DNA from: Sphingomonas sp. G-3-2-10
GTDB lineage: Bacteria; Pseudomonadota; Alphaproteobacteria; Sphingomonadales; Sphingomonadaceae
Assembly (NCBI RefSeq): GCF_012927115.1
Contig: NZ_JABBFY010000001.1
Location: 2,418,001-2,482,000, forward strand
Reading direction: 5' to 3'
DNA length: 64,000 nucleotides
Position 1 is the stretch's first letter; each line of letters opens with the position of its first letter. The notes below the pieces were generated by a model, which was not told the DNA's origin, ran no database searches, and was given only the letters and a program-made list of their open reading frames with translations. Positions 8,167 through 17,145 of the stretch are shown here, piece by piece. Made by a program: the position numbers and the translations under genes.

Positions 8167-9824
8167 GCCACTTCCAGCAGCCGCTCCGCCTGCGCGCGCG
8201 CTTCGTCGGTCACCGTCGCGCCCGACAGCATCCGCGCAATCTCCTCGCGCCGCTGGCTCGCGTCGAGCGGCGTCACTCCGGTACGGGTGACCGTGCCGTC
8301 ATGGCTCTTGGCGATCAGCAGATGCCGTGCACCGCGCGCCGCGACTTGCGGGCTGTGCGTCACCACCAGCAATTGCGCAGTGCCGGCGAGCCGCGCCAGC
8401 CGGTCGCCGATCGCACTGGCCACCGCGCCGCCGACGCCGCGATCGATTTCGTCGAAGATCAGCGTCCGCGCGCCGCCTTCTTCGGCCAGCGCCACCTTCA
8501 TCGCGAGGATGAAGCGCGACAATTCGCCGCCCGACGCGATCTTCATCAGCGGCGCGAAGGGCGCGCCGGGGTTGGTCGAGACGAGCAGTTCGACCCGGTC
8601 CATGCCCCCCGGTCCCCAGCCGGCTTCGCCCTGCGGCTCGACCAGGGTGCGGAAGCGTGCGGCGTCGAGCTTGAGCGGCTTGAGTTCGGCTTCGACCGCG
8701 AGATCCAGCCGCGTCGCGGCCTGCGTCCGCACTTCCGACAGCGCACGCGCCGCCTCGACATAGGCCCGGCGCGATTCCTCCACCGCCAGTTCCAGTTTCG
8801 CAATGCCCGCCCCGCCGCTTTCCAGCCGGTCGAGCTTGCCGCCCAGTTCCTCGGCCAGCGCGGCGAGATCGTCGGGCTGGACGCGATGCTTGCGCGCCAC
8901 GCCGCGCAGCTCGAACAGCCGCGCCTCGTCATTTTCCAGCGCGGCGGGATCGAACGCCAGCGCCTCGGCGGCGGCATCGACCCTGTCCTGCGCTTCGGCG
9001 CCTTCGTTGATCGCGCGATCGATCGCCGCCAGCGCGTCGGCCAGCGCCTCATGATCCCCGGACACGCGCTCGAGGATGCGCGCCGCCTGCCGCAACCGGC
9101 TGAGCGCGCCGTCCGATCCTTCGAGCAGATCGGCGATCGACTGGAGTTCGGTCGCGATCTTCTCGCCCCGCTGCATCAGCGCGCGGCGTTCCGCGAGCTG
9201 ATCTTCCTCACCCGGCTCGGGCGCGAGCGCGCGCAATTCGGCGACGGCATGTTCCAGCCAGTCGCGGTCGCGCTCGGCGCTGTCCTGTTCGCTGCGCGCC
9301 GCATCCAGCGCATCCGCCGCCGCGCGCCATGCGCGATGCGCCGCGCCCACCTTCGCCGTATCTGCCTTCGCAAAGGCGTCGAGCAGGTCGCGATGCCCGC
9401 GCGGATTGAGCAGGCCGCGATCGTCGTGCTGGCCGTGAATCTCGACCAGATGCGGCCCAAGCTCGCGCAGCAGCCCCGCCGAAGCCGGCTGGTCGTTGAC
9501 GAAAGCCCGGCTGCCGCCATCGGCCTTGACGATGCGGCGGACGATCAGCGGTTCGCTGGCGTCGAAATCAAGGCCATTCTCGGCCATCAACTCGGCCACC
9601 GCGCCGGTCGCGGGCAGATCGAAGCTGGCGGTCACCACTGCCTGCGCCGCACCCTGACGCACCAGCCCGCTCTCGCCCCGCCCGCCCAGCGCGAGCCCGA
9701 GCGCGTCGAGCAGGATCGATTTGCCGGCGCCGGTCTCGCCGGTGAGTACGCCAAGACCTTCGCCGAATTCGAGGTCCAGCGCCTCGATCAGCACCACGTC
9801 ACGGATGGAAAGCGCAGTCAGCAT
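8163..9824 (-). CDS. recN: DNA repair protein RecN
   Basis: 553 residues, a normal length. It is an SMC-like ATPase acting in double-strand break repair. Walker A is GETGAGKS at residues 29-36; long coiled-coil segments fill the middle; the C-terminal signature and Walker B (ASGGELSRFILAMKVAL, then LIFDEIDRGVGG) complete the ATPase head. The start MLTALSIRDVVLIEALDLEF is the family start. It is followed by a coupled unknown gene and preceded at a 53-base distance by bamD on the same strand. Confidence 0.97.
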   Translation of the reverse strand: MLTALSIRDVVLIEALDLEFGEGLGVLTGETGAGKSILLDALGLALGGRGESGLVRQGAAQAVVTASFDLPATGAVAELMAENGLDFDASEPLIVRRIVKADGGSRAFVNDQPASAGLLRELGPHLVEIHGQHDDRGLLNPRGHRDLLDAFAKADTAKVGAAHRAWRAAADALDAARSEQDSAERDRDWLEHAVAELRALAPEPGEEDQLAERRALMQRGEKIATELQSIADLLEGSDGALSRLRQAARILERVSGDHEALADALAAIDRAINEGAEAQDRVDAAAEALAFDPAALENDEARLFELRGVARKHRVQPDDLAALAEELGGKLDRLESGGAGIAKLELAVEESRRAYVEAARALSEVRTQAATRLDLAVEAELKPLKLDAARFRTLVEPQGEAGWGPGGMDRVELLVSTNPGAPFAPLMKIASGGELSRFILAMKVALAEEGGARTLIFDEIDRGVGGAVASAIGDRLARLAGTAQLLVVTHSPQVAARGARHLLIAKSHDGTVTRTGVTPLDASQRREEIARMLSGATVTDEARAQAERLLEVA

Positions 9825-9877
9825 TCTTCCGCCCTTCTACAGGAACGAAAGGGAAACGAAAGAGTGAGCGAGCAACC

Positions 9878-10678
9878 TTACTTGCGAGCCGCGGCCAGCT
9901 TGTCCTGATTGTCGCCCATCAGCTTGTAGGCGCGGGCATACCAGTCGGTGCCCGGATAATTGGCGCCGAGCACGGCCGCGGCCTTGTTCGCTTCATCGGG
10001 CATGCCGAGCGCGAGATAGGTTTCGGTCAGGCGCATCAGCGCTTCCGGGGTGTGCGTGGTCATCTGATACTGGTCGACCACGGTGCGGAAGCGGAGCGAC
10101 GCCGCCAGCCACTGGCCGCGCACCTGATAGAAACGGCCGATCTCCATTTCCTTGCCGGCAAGGTGATCGCGAACCAGATCCATCTTGAGGCGGGCATCGG
10201 CGGCATAGCGCGAATTGGGATAACGGCGGGTCAGTTCGCCCAGCGCGTCGAGCGCCTGCTGGGTGATCTTCTGGTCGCGCGTCACGTCGCTGATCTGCTC
10301 GTAATAGCTGATCGCGATCAGATAATAGGCATAGGGCGCGTCGCGGTTGCCCGGGTGCACCGCAAGGAAGCGCTGCGCCGACTGGATCGATTCCTGATAA
10401 TCCTTGTTCAGATAATAGCTGAACGAGCCCATCAGCTGCGCGCGGCGCGCCCAGACCGAATAGGGATGCTGGCGCTCGACCTCGTCGAACAGCGCAGCGG
10501 CCAGCTTGTACTGATGCTGGTCGAGCCGCTTCTTCGCCGCCGAATACAGCGTTCCCACGTCGCGCGCGACATAGGGCGTATCGGCGCGCGCATTGCTGCG
10601 ACCGGCGCAGCCGGCAAGGGGAAGCGCGATGGCAGCGAGCGTGGTCAGCGCGATCGCGCGGGTCATGGAATAACGCAT
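9878..10678 (-). CDS. bamD: outer membrane assembly lipoprotein BamD
   Basis: 266 residues. It has a lipoprotein signal with the lipobox LAGC (LPLAGCAGRSN) and five TPR-like helical repeats typical of BamD/ComL, including HPYSVWARRAQLMGSFSYY and RYPNSRYAADARLKMDLVRD. BamD is the essential lipoprotein partner of BamA in outer-membrane protein insertion. The start is the ATG at 10678 (MRYSMTRAIA) or the ATG four codons later. The bamD-recN order is common in alphaproteobacteria. Confidence 0.96.
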   Translation of the reverse strand: MRYSMTRAIALTTLAAIALPLAGCAGRSNARADTPYVARDVGTLYSAAKKRLDQHQYKLAAALFDEVERQHPYSVWARRAQLMGSFSYYLNKDYQESIQSAQRFLAVHPGNRDAPYAYYLIAISYYEQISDVTRDQKITQQALDALGELTRRYPNSRYAADARLKMDLVRDHLAGKEMEIGRFYQVRGQWLAASLRFRTVVDQYQMTTHTPEALMRLTETYLALGMPDEANKAAAVLGANYPGTDWYARAYKLMGDNQDKLAAARK

Positions 10679-10810
10679 GGCGCCTTTCTTAGCAGCGAGT
10701 TCCCGCCGAACAACTGGATTCACGCGGCCTTTTCGGGGCCTTTTTGGGGCGGGATCGCAAGACAGGGATGGTGCGTTGCGACAAGATATTGTTGTAGTCA
10801 GCCTTGGCTT

Positions 10811-10831
10811 CCTCCCGCGCACGGCGGGAGG
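10811..10831. repeat. short GC-rich palindrome
   Basis: cctcccg and cgggagg are perfect 7-base arms around a 7-base loop. It lies in the leader of the phosphomannose isomerase gene, about 30 bases before its start, and may form a hairpin in the mRNA. It resembles the core of the palindromic repeats at 17846-17965 and 25849-25940. Confidence 0.5.
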
Positions 10832-10861
10832 CAGGCCATCGCCGCTCCCCGGAGGACCCAA

Positions 10862-11698
10862 GTGCCCGCCACGCTGCTCACCACCCATCGCGTCGAAAAG
10901 CCCTGGGGCCGCATGAAATTGTGGCCCGGCTTCCCCGATCCGGCGCCCGATGGCGAGCCGGTCGGCGAAGTCTGGTTCCAGACGCCCGACAGCAAGACGC
11001 CCGAGCTGCTGATCAAATATCTGTTCACCAGCGAGAAGTTGTCGGTCCAGGTCCATCCCGACGACGAAACCGCGCGCCGCGCCGGCTATCGCCGCGGCAA
11101 GGACGAATGCTGGGTGGTGCTGGCCGCCGATCCCGACGCGACGATCGGGCTCGGCACGATCCGCCCGGTGCCCAGGGACGAACTGCGCGCCGCATCGCTC
11201 GACGGTTCGGTCGAGCATCTGCTCGACTGGAAGCCGGTCAAGGCAGGCGATTTCATCTATTCGCCGGCAGGCACCGTCCATGCGATCGGGCCGGGCCTGA
11301 CCGTGATCGAGGTTCAGCAGAATGTCGATCTGACCTACCGCCTCTATGATTATGGCCGCCCGCGCGAGCTGCATCTGGAGGAAGCGGTCGACGCCGCAGA
11401 CGCGAAGCCGTTCGTGCCGCCGCCCGCGCCGGCCAATCCCGATCCGGATCGTCTCGTGTTGGCCGAAGGCCCGAAATTCGTGCTCGAGCGCTGGAAGGGC
11501 GGCAGCTATCGCTTCACTCTGCCCGAAGGCGAGCCCGGCTGGTTCGTGCCCGTCGCCGGTCATGGCACCGCGGACGGCGTCGAATGGCATGCGGGGCAAT
11601 GCCTGACGCTGACCGGCGATTGTGTCGTGGAAGCCAGCGAGGACAGCGATCTGCTGCTGGCCTATCCGCTTGCCGAAAGGCTGGCCACGATCCGCTGA
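10862..11698 (+). CDS. manA: type I mannose-6-phosphate isomerase
   Basis: 278 residues, the short (YvyI-like) form of the type I isomerase, a zinc cupin enzyme interconverting mannose-6-P and fructose-6-P for GDP-mannose and polysaccharide synthesis. Zinc-ligand blocks are LSVQVHPDDE and SPAGTVHAIGPGLTVIEVQQ, and the catalytic-arginine region is DLTYRLYDYGR. Translation begins at the GTG at 10862, preceded by GGAGGA. It stands alone as a single-gene unit with a 183-base leader region. A role in exopolysaccharide supply is inferred from the family only. Confidence 0.9.
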   Translation: MPATLLTTHRVEKPWGRMKLWPGFPDPAPDGEPVGEVWFQTPDSKTPELLIKYLFTSEKLSVQVHPDDETARRAGYRRGKDECWVVLAADPDATIGLGTIRPVPRDELRAASLDGSVEHLLDWKPVKAGDFIYSPAGTVHAIGPGLTVIEVQQNVDLTYRLYDYGRPRELHLEEAVDAADAKPFVPPPAPANPDPDRLVLAEGPKFVLERWKGGSYRFTLPEGEPGWFVPVAGHGTADGVEWHAGQCLTLTGDCVVEASEDSDLLLAYPLAERLATIR

Positions 11699-11807
11699 CG
11701 ATTTCCGGACCTGTCTCTCCGATGAACGGAAGGTAGTTTCGGGTTCACGCAACCCTGTGCCGCGCCGGGACGTTATCTTTCCACCCGCAATCATCAGGAG
11801 TGGATCG

Positions 11808-12356
11808 ATGCGTATCCTTCTGGCCGCCGCCATCGCGGCCGTCACGCTGCCGGCGGTGCCGGCAATGGCCCAGAGCTATAATCGCGAATATCGCGAGGAC
11901 GTCCGCGACGCACAGCGCGAATATCGCCGCGACGTGCGCAACGCCGACAATCCCCGCGAGCTGCGCGAAGCACAGCGCGAATATCGCGAGAATATCCGCG
12001 ACGCCCGTCAGGACCGCCGCCGCGACGCACGCCGCGACTGGCGTGAAGGCCGTCGCTACGACTGGAACCGCCCGCCGCGCGGCGGCTATTATGCCGACGA
12101 TTATTATCGCGACGGCCGCTACTATCGCGAGCGCCGCCTGACCCGGAACGACCGGGTCTATCGTGGCCGTGACGGCCGCTATTATTGCCGCCGCTCGGAC
12201 GGCTCGACCGGTCTGGTCGTCGGCGCTGTAGCCGGTGGTCTGTTCGGTAACGCCCTGTCGAACGGCCGCGATTCGACCATCGCGACGCTGCTCGGCGCCG
12301 GTGTCGGCGCGGCGATCGGTTCGTCGGTGGATCGCGGCCAGGTTCGCTGCCGCTAA
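11808..12356 (+). CDS. secreted Arg/Tyr-rich protein with glycine-zipper tail
   Basis: 182 residues. Signal peptide (MRILLAAAIAAVTLPAVPAM, cleaved before Q), a repetitive Arg/Glu/Tyr region with units like REYREDVRDAQREYRRDV (residues 25-75), a Tyr-rich stretch, and a C-terminal glycine zipper (LVVGAVAGGLFGNALS, then GAGVGAAIGSSVDRG) of the 2TM/RcnB-like type found in outer-membrane-associated proteins. An AGGAG sits before the ATG at 11808. Its role is unknown; envelope integrity is the usual guess for this group. Confidence 0.85.
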   Translation: MRILLAAAIAAVTLPAVPAMAQSYNREYREDVRDAQREYRRDVRNADNPRELREAQREYRENIRDARQDRRRDARRDWREGRRYDWNRPPRGGYYADDYYRDGRYYRERRLTRNDRVYRGRDGRYYCRRSDGSTGLVVGAVAGGLFGNALSNGRDSTIATLLGAGVGAAIGSSVDRGQVRCR

Positions 12357-12394
12357 GACGCGACTGCCAAGACTTGCTCACGCAGGCAAGGAAG

Positions 12395-12425
12395 GGGCCC
12401 GGCGGGAAACCGCCGGGTCCTTTTT
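12395..12425 (+). terminator. rho-independent terminator
   Basis: An 11-base-pair GC-rich stem (one G-T pair) closes a GAAA tetraloop and is followed by five T residues. It ends the unit of the secreted protein at 11808-12356. The convergent gene downstream ends at 12436. Confidence 0.9.
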
Positions 12426-12435
12426 CATGTCAGGA

Positions 12436-12663
12436 TCAGATGATGCCGCCGGTCAGGAACAGGCGCAGGCCGCTGATCAGGATGATGATCAGGTTCAGGT
12501 TGCGTCCGCCATTGCTGCTCGACATCGCACCCAGCGCGGCGCCCACGATCGCGATCGGCAATGCGATCCAGTTGACCAGCGGAAGCAGCGGGATGGGGAA
12601 GATGCCGATAAAGGCGATCAGGCCCGCAATGATACCGAAGAGGATCGAGAGGATGTTCAGCAT
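12436..12663 (-). CDS. small membrane protein
   Basis: 75 residues from the ATG at 12663 (MLNILSILFGIIAGLIAF). It has two hydrophobic helices, then the conserved-looking segment GALSSSN-like (here GAMSSSNGGRNLNL), then a third short hydrophobic segment. Proteins of this type and length are common in sphingomonads and are uncharacterised. A longer frame starting at 12753 would add 30 residues; I prefer the short form because it begins directly with the first helix. Confidence 0.7.
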   Translation of the reverse strand: MLNILSILFGIIAGLIAFIGIFPIPLLPLVNWIALPIAIVGAALGAMSSSNGGRNLNLIIILISGLRLFLTGGII

Positions 12664-12845
12664 GGTCCGGTTATGCCCCAAAGCAAGTGTGTTGGCAAGA
12701 TAATACAGTCCTGCCGCAAAAATGAACGTTGCGCCGCCGTTCCGGTTCCGCATGGTTAACGCGATTTTTGCCGGTTAACCGCGTTTCCCAATCCTTCCTT
12801 AACCTTCCTCGGCGATGACGGACACTCACACAGGAGCGTCCCTAA

Positions 12846-13577
12846 ATGGTCCGCCGGATCGGCTTTTATCTTCTCGTCGTGCTTCCGCTCGCGCTGGCCG
12901 GGTGCGGCAGCGGCAACACGGCTGTCGAGGACGAGGCCGTCAGCGCCAATGGCGTCGATCCCGAACTGGCGAGCGCGCTGCAGGGCCAGATCATGGTCGA
13001 TCCGTCGCTGGGCCAGCAGGCCAATGGCGATTCGGTCCGTCCACCCGGCCAGCCTTATTCGGCCGGCTTGCCGGCCGATGGCGTCGCGGCCAACACCGAC
13101 ACCGCCAGCCTGGGCGATATGATGAAGGCGCCCGCGCCGACCACCGCCACCAAGGATTGCAAGGAATGCGCCGCCGGACGCGAAAGCGTGACGCTGGGCG
13201 GCCTCGCCGCGCGTCAGGGCGGCAAGACCGGCAGCTGCGCCGCGAACGTCGAATATGGCGCCGGCTGGGCCCAGCGCCTGCCCGCCGACCTCCCCCTGTT
13301 CCCGCAGGCGCGCGTGACCGAAGCTGCCGGCACGCAGGGCGGCCAGTGCGCGCTGCGCGTGGTCAGCTTCTCGGCGTCGCAGCCGATGCAGGTGCTGCTC
13401 GACTGGTATTATACCAAGGCCGTCCGCGCCGGTTACACGTCGGAGCATCAGGTTGACGGTCAGGAGCATATCCTGGGCGGCACCCGCGATCGCGACGGCG
13501 GTGCTTACGTCCTCTATCTGACCGCGCGTCAGGATGGCGGGACGGACATCGATCTGGTGGCGAATAACGGGATCTGA
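12846..13577 (+). CDS. lipoprotein of unknown function
   Basis: 243 residues with a lipobox LAGC (LPLALAGCGSGN, lipidated Cys about residue 20). The region up to about residue 100 is low-complexity and probably disordered; the C-terminal part (residues 110-243) has five cysteines and a compact alternating pattern (QPMQVLLDWYYTKAVRAGY) that looks like a small alpha/beta domain. No family is recognised. It is probably anchored in the outer membrane facing the periplasm. Confidence 0.82.
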   Translation: MVRRIGFYLLVVLPLALAGCGSGNTAVEDEAVSANGVDPELASALQGQIMVDPSLGQQANGDSVRPPGQPYSAGLPADGVAANTDTASLGDMMKAPAPTTATKDCKECAAGRESVTLGGLAARQGGKTGSCAANVEYGAGWAQRLPADLPLFPQARVTEAAGTQGGQCALRVVSFSASQPMQVLLDWYYTKAVRAGYTSEHQVDGQEHILGGTRDRDGGAYVLYLTARQDGGTDIDLVANNGI

Positions 13578-13639
13578 TCCCGCGCTTTGATCGCAAGCGC
13601 CGGATTTTTCGATTGCCCGCCATGCGCCATAGAGGCGGC

Positions 13640-14131
13640 ATGACCTACGCATCCCGAACCATGACATCGCCCGTCGGCACCCTCACCCTCGTGGCGAGCC
13701 CGAAGGGGCTGACCGCGATCCTGTGGGAGAATGAGCGCGCCGGCCGCGTCCCCCTTGGCGAAACGCGGGAGGATCGCGACCACCCCGTGCTGATCGAAGC
13801 GGAGCGCCAGATCGCGGCCTATTTCGCGGGCGAGCTGACCGAATTCAGCGTGCCGCTCGATTTCGCCGGGACCGATTTCCAGAAGAGCGTCTGGGCCGCG
13901 TTGCTCACCATCCCCTTCGGCGAAACGCGCAGCTATGCCGAGATCGCGCACCAGATCGGCCGCCCGAAAGCGGTCCGCGCGGTGGGCGCGGCGAACGGCC
14001 GCAACCCGATCTCGATCATCGCGCCGTGCCACCGGGTGATCGGATCCAACGGATCGCTGACCGGCTTTGCCGGCGGGCTGGAAGCCAAGCAGCTGCTGCT
14101 GACGCTGGAGGGCCGCGGCACCCTGCTGTGA
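13640..14131 (+). CDS. ogt: methylated-DNA-[protein]-cysteine S-methyltransferase
   Basis: 163 residues. It removes O6-alkyl groups from guanine in a suicide reaction onto C130 in the hallmark IIAPCHRVIG motif. The helix-turn-helix segment SYAEIAHQIGRPKAVRAVG and the asparagine hinge (GAANGRNP) precede it. The length and lack of an AdaA domain match Ogt rather than Ada. The start is the ATG at 13640 (MTYASRTMTSPVG); an earlier in-frame start at 13613 is less likely. Confidence 0.95.
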   Translation: MTYASRTMTSPVGTLTLVASPKGLTAILWENERAGRVPLGETREDRDHPVLIEAERQIAAYFAGELTEFSVPLDFAGTDFQKSVWAALLTIPFGETRSYAEIAHQIGRPKAVRAVGAANGRNPISIIAPCHRVIGSNGSLTGFAGGLEAKQLLLTLEGRGTLL

Positions 14132-14173
14132 AAGGGGTGTAATAAAATTCCATTCCGCGCTAACGGGCGCGGC

Positions 14174-14548
14174 ATGCCACATCTTCTTCTCGTCATGCTC
14201 GGCGGTGCCTTCGGGACCGCGGCGCGGTACCTGACCGGCCGTGCCACGCTGGCGTGGTTCGGGCCCGACTATCCCTATGGCACGCTGGCGGTGAACCTGA
14301 TCGGCGGGCTGCTGATGGGTGCGCTGGTCGGCATCCTCGCAAAATATGAAGCCAGCGAGCCGTGGCGGCTGCTGGTCGGCGTCGGCGTGCTCGGCGGCTT
14401 CACGACATTTTCGGCCTTCTCGCTCGACATGATGGGGATGATCGAGCGCGGCGACTGGATCGCCGCAACCGGCTATGCGCTGGTATCGGTGATCGGATCG
14501 GTCGCGGCGCTGGCGCTGGGCCTGACGCTTACAAGGGCAATCGCATGA
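14174..14548 (+). CDS. crcB: fluoride channel CrcB/Fluc
   Basis: 124 residues, four membrane helices. Family motifs are GGAFGTAARYL at the start, NLIGGLLMG (pore asparagine) in the second helix and GFTTFSAFSLD in the third. Fluc proteins form dual-topology dimers that export fluoride passively. I looked for a fluoride riboswitch in the 42-base leader and saw none. The stop overlaps the next gene (ATGA). Confidence 0.95.
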   Translation: MPHLLLVMLGGAFGTAARYLTGRATLAWFGPDYPYGTLAVNLIGGLLMGALVGILAKYEASEPWRLLVGVGVLGGFTTFSAFSLDMMGMIERGDWIAATGYALVSVIGSVAALALGLTLTRAIA

Positions 14549-15663
14549 GCAGCAACGACGTTCGCCAGTTCACCGTCGGCGCGGACGATGACGACATCCG
14601 GCTGGACCGCTGGTTCAAGCGGCATCTGCCCGACGCCAATTTCAACACCGTCTCGCGCTGGGCACGCACCGGCCAGCTGCGCGTCGATGGCGCGCGCGCG
14701 ACGCCGGGCGACCGCATCTCGGCGGGACAGGTGATCCGCGTCCCTCCGGCCGAGCCGGTCAAGGCGACCACCGCCACCCCGCCCAAGCGCGAGCGTCCCC
14801 GCGTGCCGCTCACCCCGGAGCAGATCGAGTTCGCGCAGGAAATGGTGATCCACAAGGACGCCTCGGCGCTCGTCATCAACAAGCCGCCGGGCCTCGCCAC
14901 GCAGGGCGGCACCGGCACGACCGAACATGTCGACGGCTTGCTCGACGCGCTCCAGTACGAAGCCGAAGGCCGGCCCAAGCTGGTCCACCGGCTCGACAAG
15001 GATACGTCGGGCGCGCTGGTGCTGGCACGCTCGTCGCGCGCGGCCGGCTTCTTCGCCAAGAATTTCGCGACCCGCACCGCCAAGAAAGTCTATTGGGCGC
15101 TGGTCGTCGGCGTGCCCGAGATCGAGGACGGCATCATCGACCTGCCGATCGCCAAGCAGCCGGGCACCGGCGGCGAGAAGATGCATGTCGACATGAAGGA
15201 AGGCGCGCCCGCGCGCACCCGCTACCGGATGATCGAACAGGCGGGCAGCCGCACCGCATGGCTCGAGCTTCAGCCCTTCACCGGCCGCACCCATCAGCTT
15301 CGCGTCCATCTGGCGGCGATCGGCCACCCGATCGTGGGGGACGGCAAATACGGGCTTCAGGAAGCGTTCCTGACCGGCGGGATCAGCCGCAAGATGCACC
15401 TTCACGCCCGCCGCATCCGCATCGACCATCCCGATGGCGGCACGCTGGACGTGACCGCCGATCTGCCGAGCCATTTCGCCGAATCGATGAAGACGCTCGG
15501 CTTCGACATTTCGCTGGGCAATGCGATGGCGATGGACGACGGCCCGCCGCCGCCCAGCCGCGAGCAGCTCAAGGCCAAGGCCAAGGCGCATGCCAAGACG
15601 ATCCGCAAGGAGCGGCGCGGCGAACGGCGCGGCCGGGGTAGCGGCGCTACTTCGAAGCGCTGA
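14545..15663 (+). CDS. RluA-family 23S rRNA/tRNA pseudouridine synthase
   Basis: 372 residues. An S4 RNA-binding domain (residues about 15-75, LDRWFKRHLPDANFNTVSRW) is followed by the synthase domain with the catalytic-aspartate motif HRLDKDTSGALVLAR and the family block GRTHQLRVHLAAIGHPIVGD. The layout fits RluC/RluD. An unusual feature is the long basic C-terminal tail (residues 340-372, many Lys/Arg), which could add RNA affinity. The start overlaps crcB and the stop overlaps the next ATG. Confidence 0.93.
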   Translation: MSSNDVRQFTVGADDDDIRLDRWFKRHLPDANFNTVSRWARTGQLRVDGARATPGDRISAGQVIRVPPAEPVKATTATPPKRERPRVPLTPEQIEFAQEMVIHKDASALVINKPPGLATQGGTGTTEHVDGLLDALQYEAEGRPKLVHRLDKDTSGALVLARSSRAAGFFAKNFATRTAKKVYWALVVGVPEIEDGIIDLPIAKQPGTGGEKMHVDMKEGAPARTRYRMIEQAGSRTAWLELQPFTGRTHQLRVHLAAIGHPIVGDGKYGLQEAFLTGGISRKMHLHARRIRIDHPDGGTLDVTADLPSHFAESMKTLGFDISLGNAMAMDDGPPPPSREQLKAKAKAHAKTIRKERRGERRGRGSGATSKR

Positions 15664-16265
15664 TGCACCCCAACCCCAAGTTCCGCTGGGAAGACCGCGA
15701 CGCGATGCGCGCGTTCGTGCGCGCGGCAGGCTTCGGCGCGCTGTTCGCCGCCACGCCGGACGGGCCGCGCGTCGCGCATATGCCGGTGGTGTGGCTCGAC
15801 GACACGACGCTCGGCCTGCACATCGCACGCGGCAACGGCATCGCCCGGCACCTCGACGGGGCGACGGGCCTGTTCACCGTCCACGGGCCCGACGCCTATG
15901 TCAGTCCCGACTGGTACGGCCTCGGCCCCGATGAAGTCCCCACCTGGAACTATGTCGCGGTCGAGCTTGAAGGCCGGATGGTGAAGATGGAGCGCGAGGA
16001 ACTGATCGCGCAGATCGACGCGCTCAGCCACGAGCAGGAAGCCCGCCTAGCGCCCAAGCCAGAGTGGAGCCGCGCCAAGAGCGATCCAAAGAAGATCGAG
16101 ATGATGCTGAACGCGATTCAAGGCTACCGGCTGGAAGTCGCCGCATGGCGCGGCACGCGCAAGCTCGGCCAGAACAAGACCGATCCCGCGCGCCTCTCCG
16201 CCGCCGACGCGCTGGAAGCCCAGGGCCGCCGCGCCATCGCGCACTGGATGCGGAATCCGGAATGA
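15663..16265 (+). CDS. FMN-binding negative transcriptional regulator, PaiB family
   Basis: 200 residues of the PaiB family (PF04299), a split-barrel flavin-binding fold. Landmarks are the N-terminal HPNPKFRWEDRD, the central YVSPDWYGL followed by VPTWNYVAVE, and a C-terminal ALEAQGRRAIAHWM. In Bacillus PaiB affects protease and sporulation genes, but most members have no tested role. It lies inside a coupled chain (TGATG with the preceding gene, ATGA with the next), which suggests a housekeeping rather than dedicated regulatory function. Confidence 0.88.
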   Translation: MHPNPKFRWEDRDAMRAFVRAAGFGALFAATPDGPRVAHMPVVWLDDTTLGLHIARGNGIARHLDGATGLFTVHGPDAYVSPDWYGLGPDEVPTWNYVAVELEGRMVKMEREELIAQIDALSHEQEARLAPKPEWSRAKSDPKKIEMMLNAIQGYRLEVAAWRGTRKLGQNKTDPARLSAADALEAQGRRAIAHWMRNPE

Positions 16266-16921
16266 ACCGCCTCGCTGTATTCGATTGTGACGGCACGCTG
16301 GTGGACAGCCAGGTCAATATCTGCCGCGCGATGGAAGAGTGCTTCTCGGTGGCGAAGCTCGATCCGCCTTCCCGGAACGACATCCGGCGGATCGTCGGCC
16401 TCAGCCTCGTTCCAGCCATCGCGCAATTGCTGCCCGAAGCCGACGCCCGGCTGCACGAGATACTCGCCGAGGATTACAAGCGCGCCTTCCACGCGCTGCG
16501 CCAGACGGGCACACTCGATCCCGAGCCGCTGTACGATGGTATCGCCCAGACCCTCGAGACGCTCGACGCCAATGGCTGGCTGCTCGGCGTCGCGACGGGC
16601 AAATCGGATCGTGGGCTTGCGCTGATCCTCGCGCATCACGGGCTGACGCATCGCTTCGTCACGCTCCAGACCGCCGATCGTCACCCGAGCAAGCCGCACC
16701 CCTCGATGCTCGAACTGGCAATGGCCGAAGCGGGCGCCGGGCCCGAGACGACAGTGATGATCGGCGACACCAGCTTCGACATGGCGATGGCCCGCGCGGC
16801 GGGTGCGCATGCATTAGGTGTTGCATGGGGCTACCACACCGCTCATGAATTGCGCGAGGCCGGTGCTCATCATGTCGCGGAACATGCCAGCGCCCTTCCG
16901 CCTCATCTGGAGGGTCTATGA
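16262..16921 (+). CDS. HAD-superfamily phosphatase (phosphoglycolate phosphatase-like)
   Basis: 219 residues. Motif I VFDCDGTLVDSQ at residues 5-16, motif II GVATGKS, a lysine in HPSKPHPSM and motif IV IGDTSFDMAMA are all present. The inserted helical cap after motif I is of the Gph/PGMB type. Phosphoglycolate or a similar small phosphoester is the likely substrate. Translational coupling to both neighbours (ATGA at each end) places it in the operon from crcB to the ATP12 chaperone. Confidence 0.9.
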   Translation: MNRLAVFDCDGTLVDSQVNICRAMEECFSVAKLDPPSRNDIRRIVGLSLVPAIAQLLPEADARLHEILAEDYKRAFHALRQTGTLDPEPLYDGIAQTLETLDANGWLLGVATGKSDRGLALILAHHGLTHRFVTLQTADRHPSKPHPSMLELAMAEAGAGPETTVMIGDTSFDMAMARAAGAHALGVAWGYHTAHELREAGAHHVAEHASALPPHLEGL

Positions 16922-17145
16922 CCGACGCGGAAGCCGAAGCGCTGGCCAAAAAGCGCTATTTCATGATGACCGGCGTCAACCTGGTGGGCGCGGCGGGCGC
17001 CTTTTTCGGCCTCGTCATCGCCGGCCGGTCGATCGACTGGTACGGGCAGATTCTCGGCGGCGCGATCGTGCTGTCGGCATTATATGTGATGGCCGTCGTG
17101 CCCAAGGCGATGGCCGCCAAATGGAAGAGTCCGCCCGAAGCATGA
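16918..17145 (+). CDS. two-helix small membrane protein
   Basis: 75 residues with two hydrophobic helices (residues about 15-35 and 45-65) and a short basic end. It sits between a HAD phosphatase and the ATP12 chaperone with 4-base overlaps on both sides. The position suggests a membrane helper conserved in this operon; no family assignment can be made from the sequence alone. Confidence 0.8.
   Translation: MTDAEAEALAKKRYFMMTGVNLVGAAGAFFGLVIAGRSIDWYGQILGGAIVLSALYVMAVVPKAMAAKWKSPPEA

Noticed and set aside
14131..14174. Fluoride riboswitch before crcB
   Set aside because: The leader is only 42 bases and shows no conserved riboswitch core.
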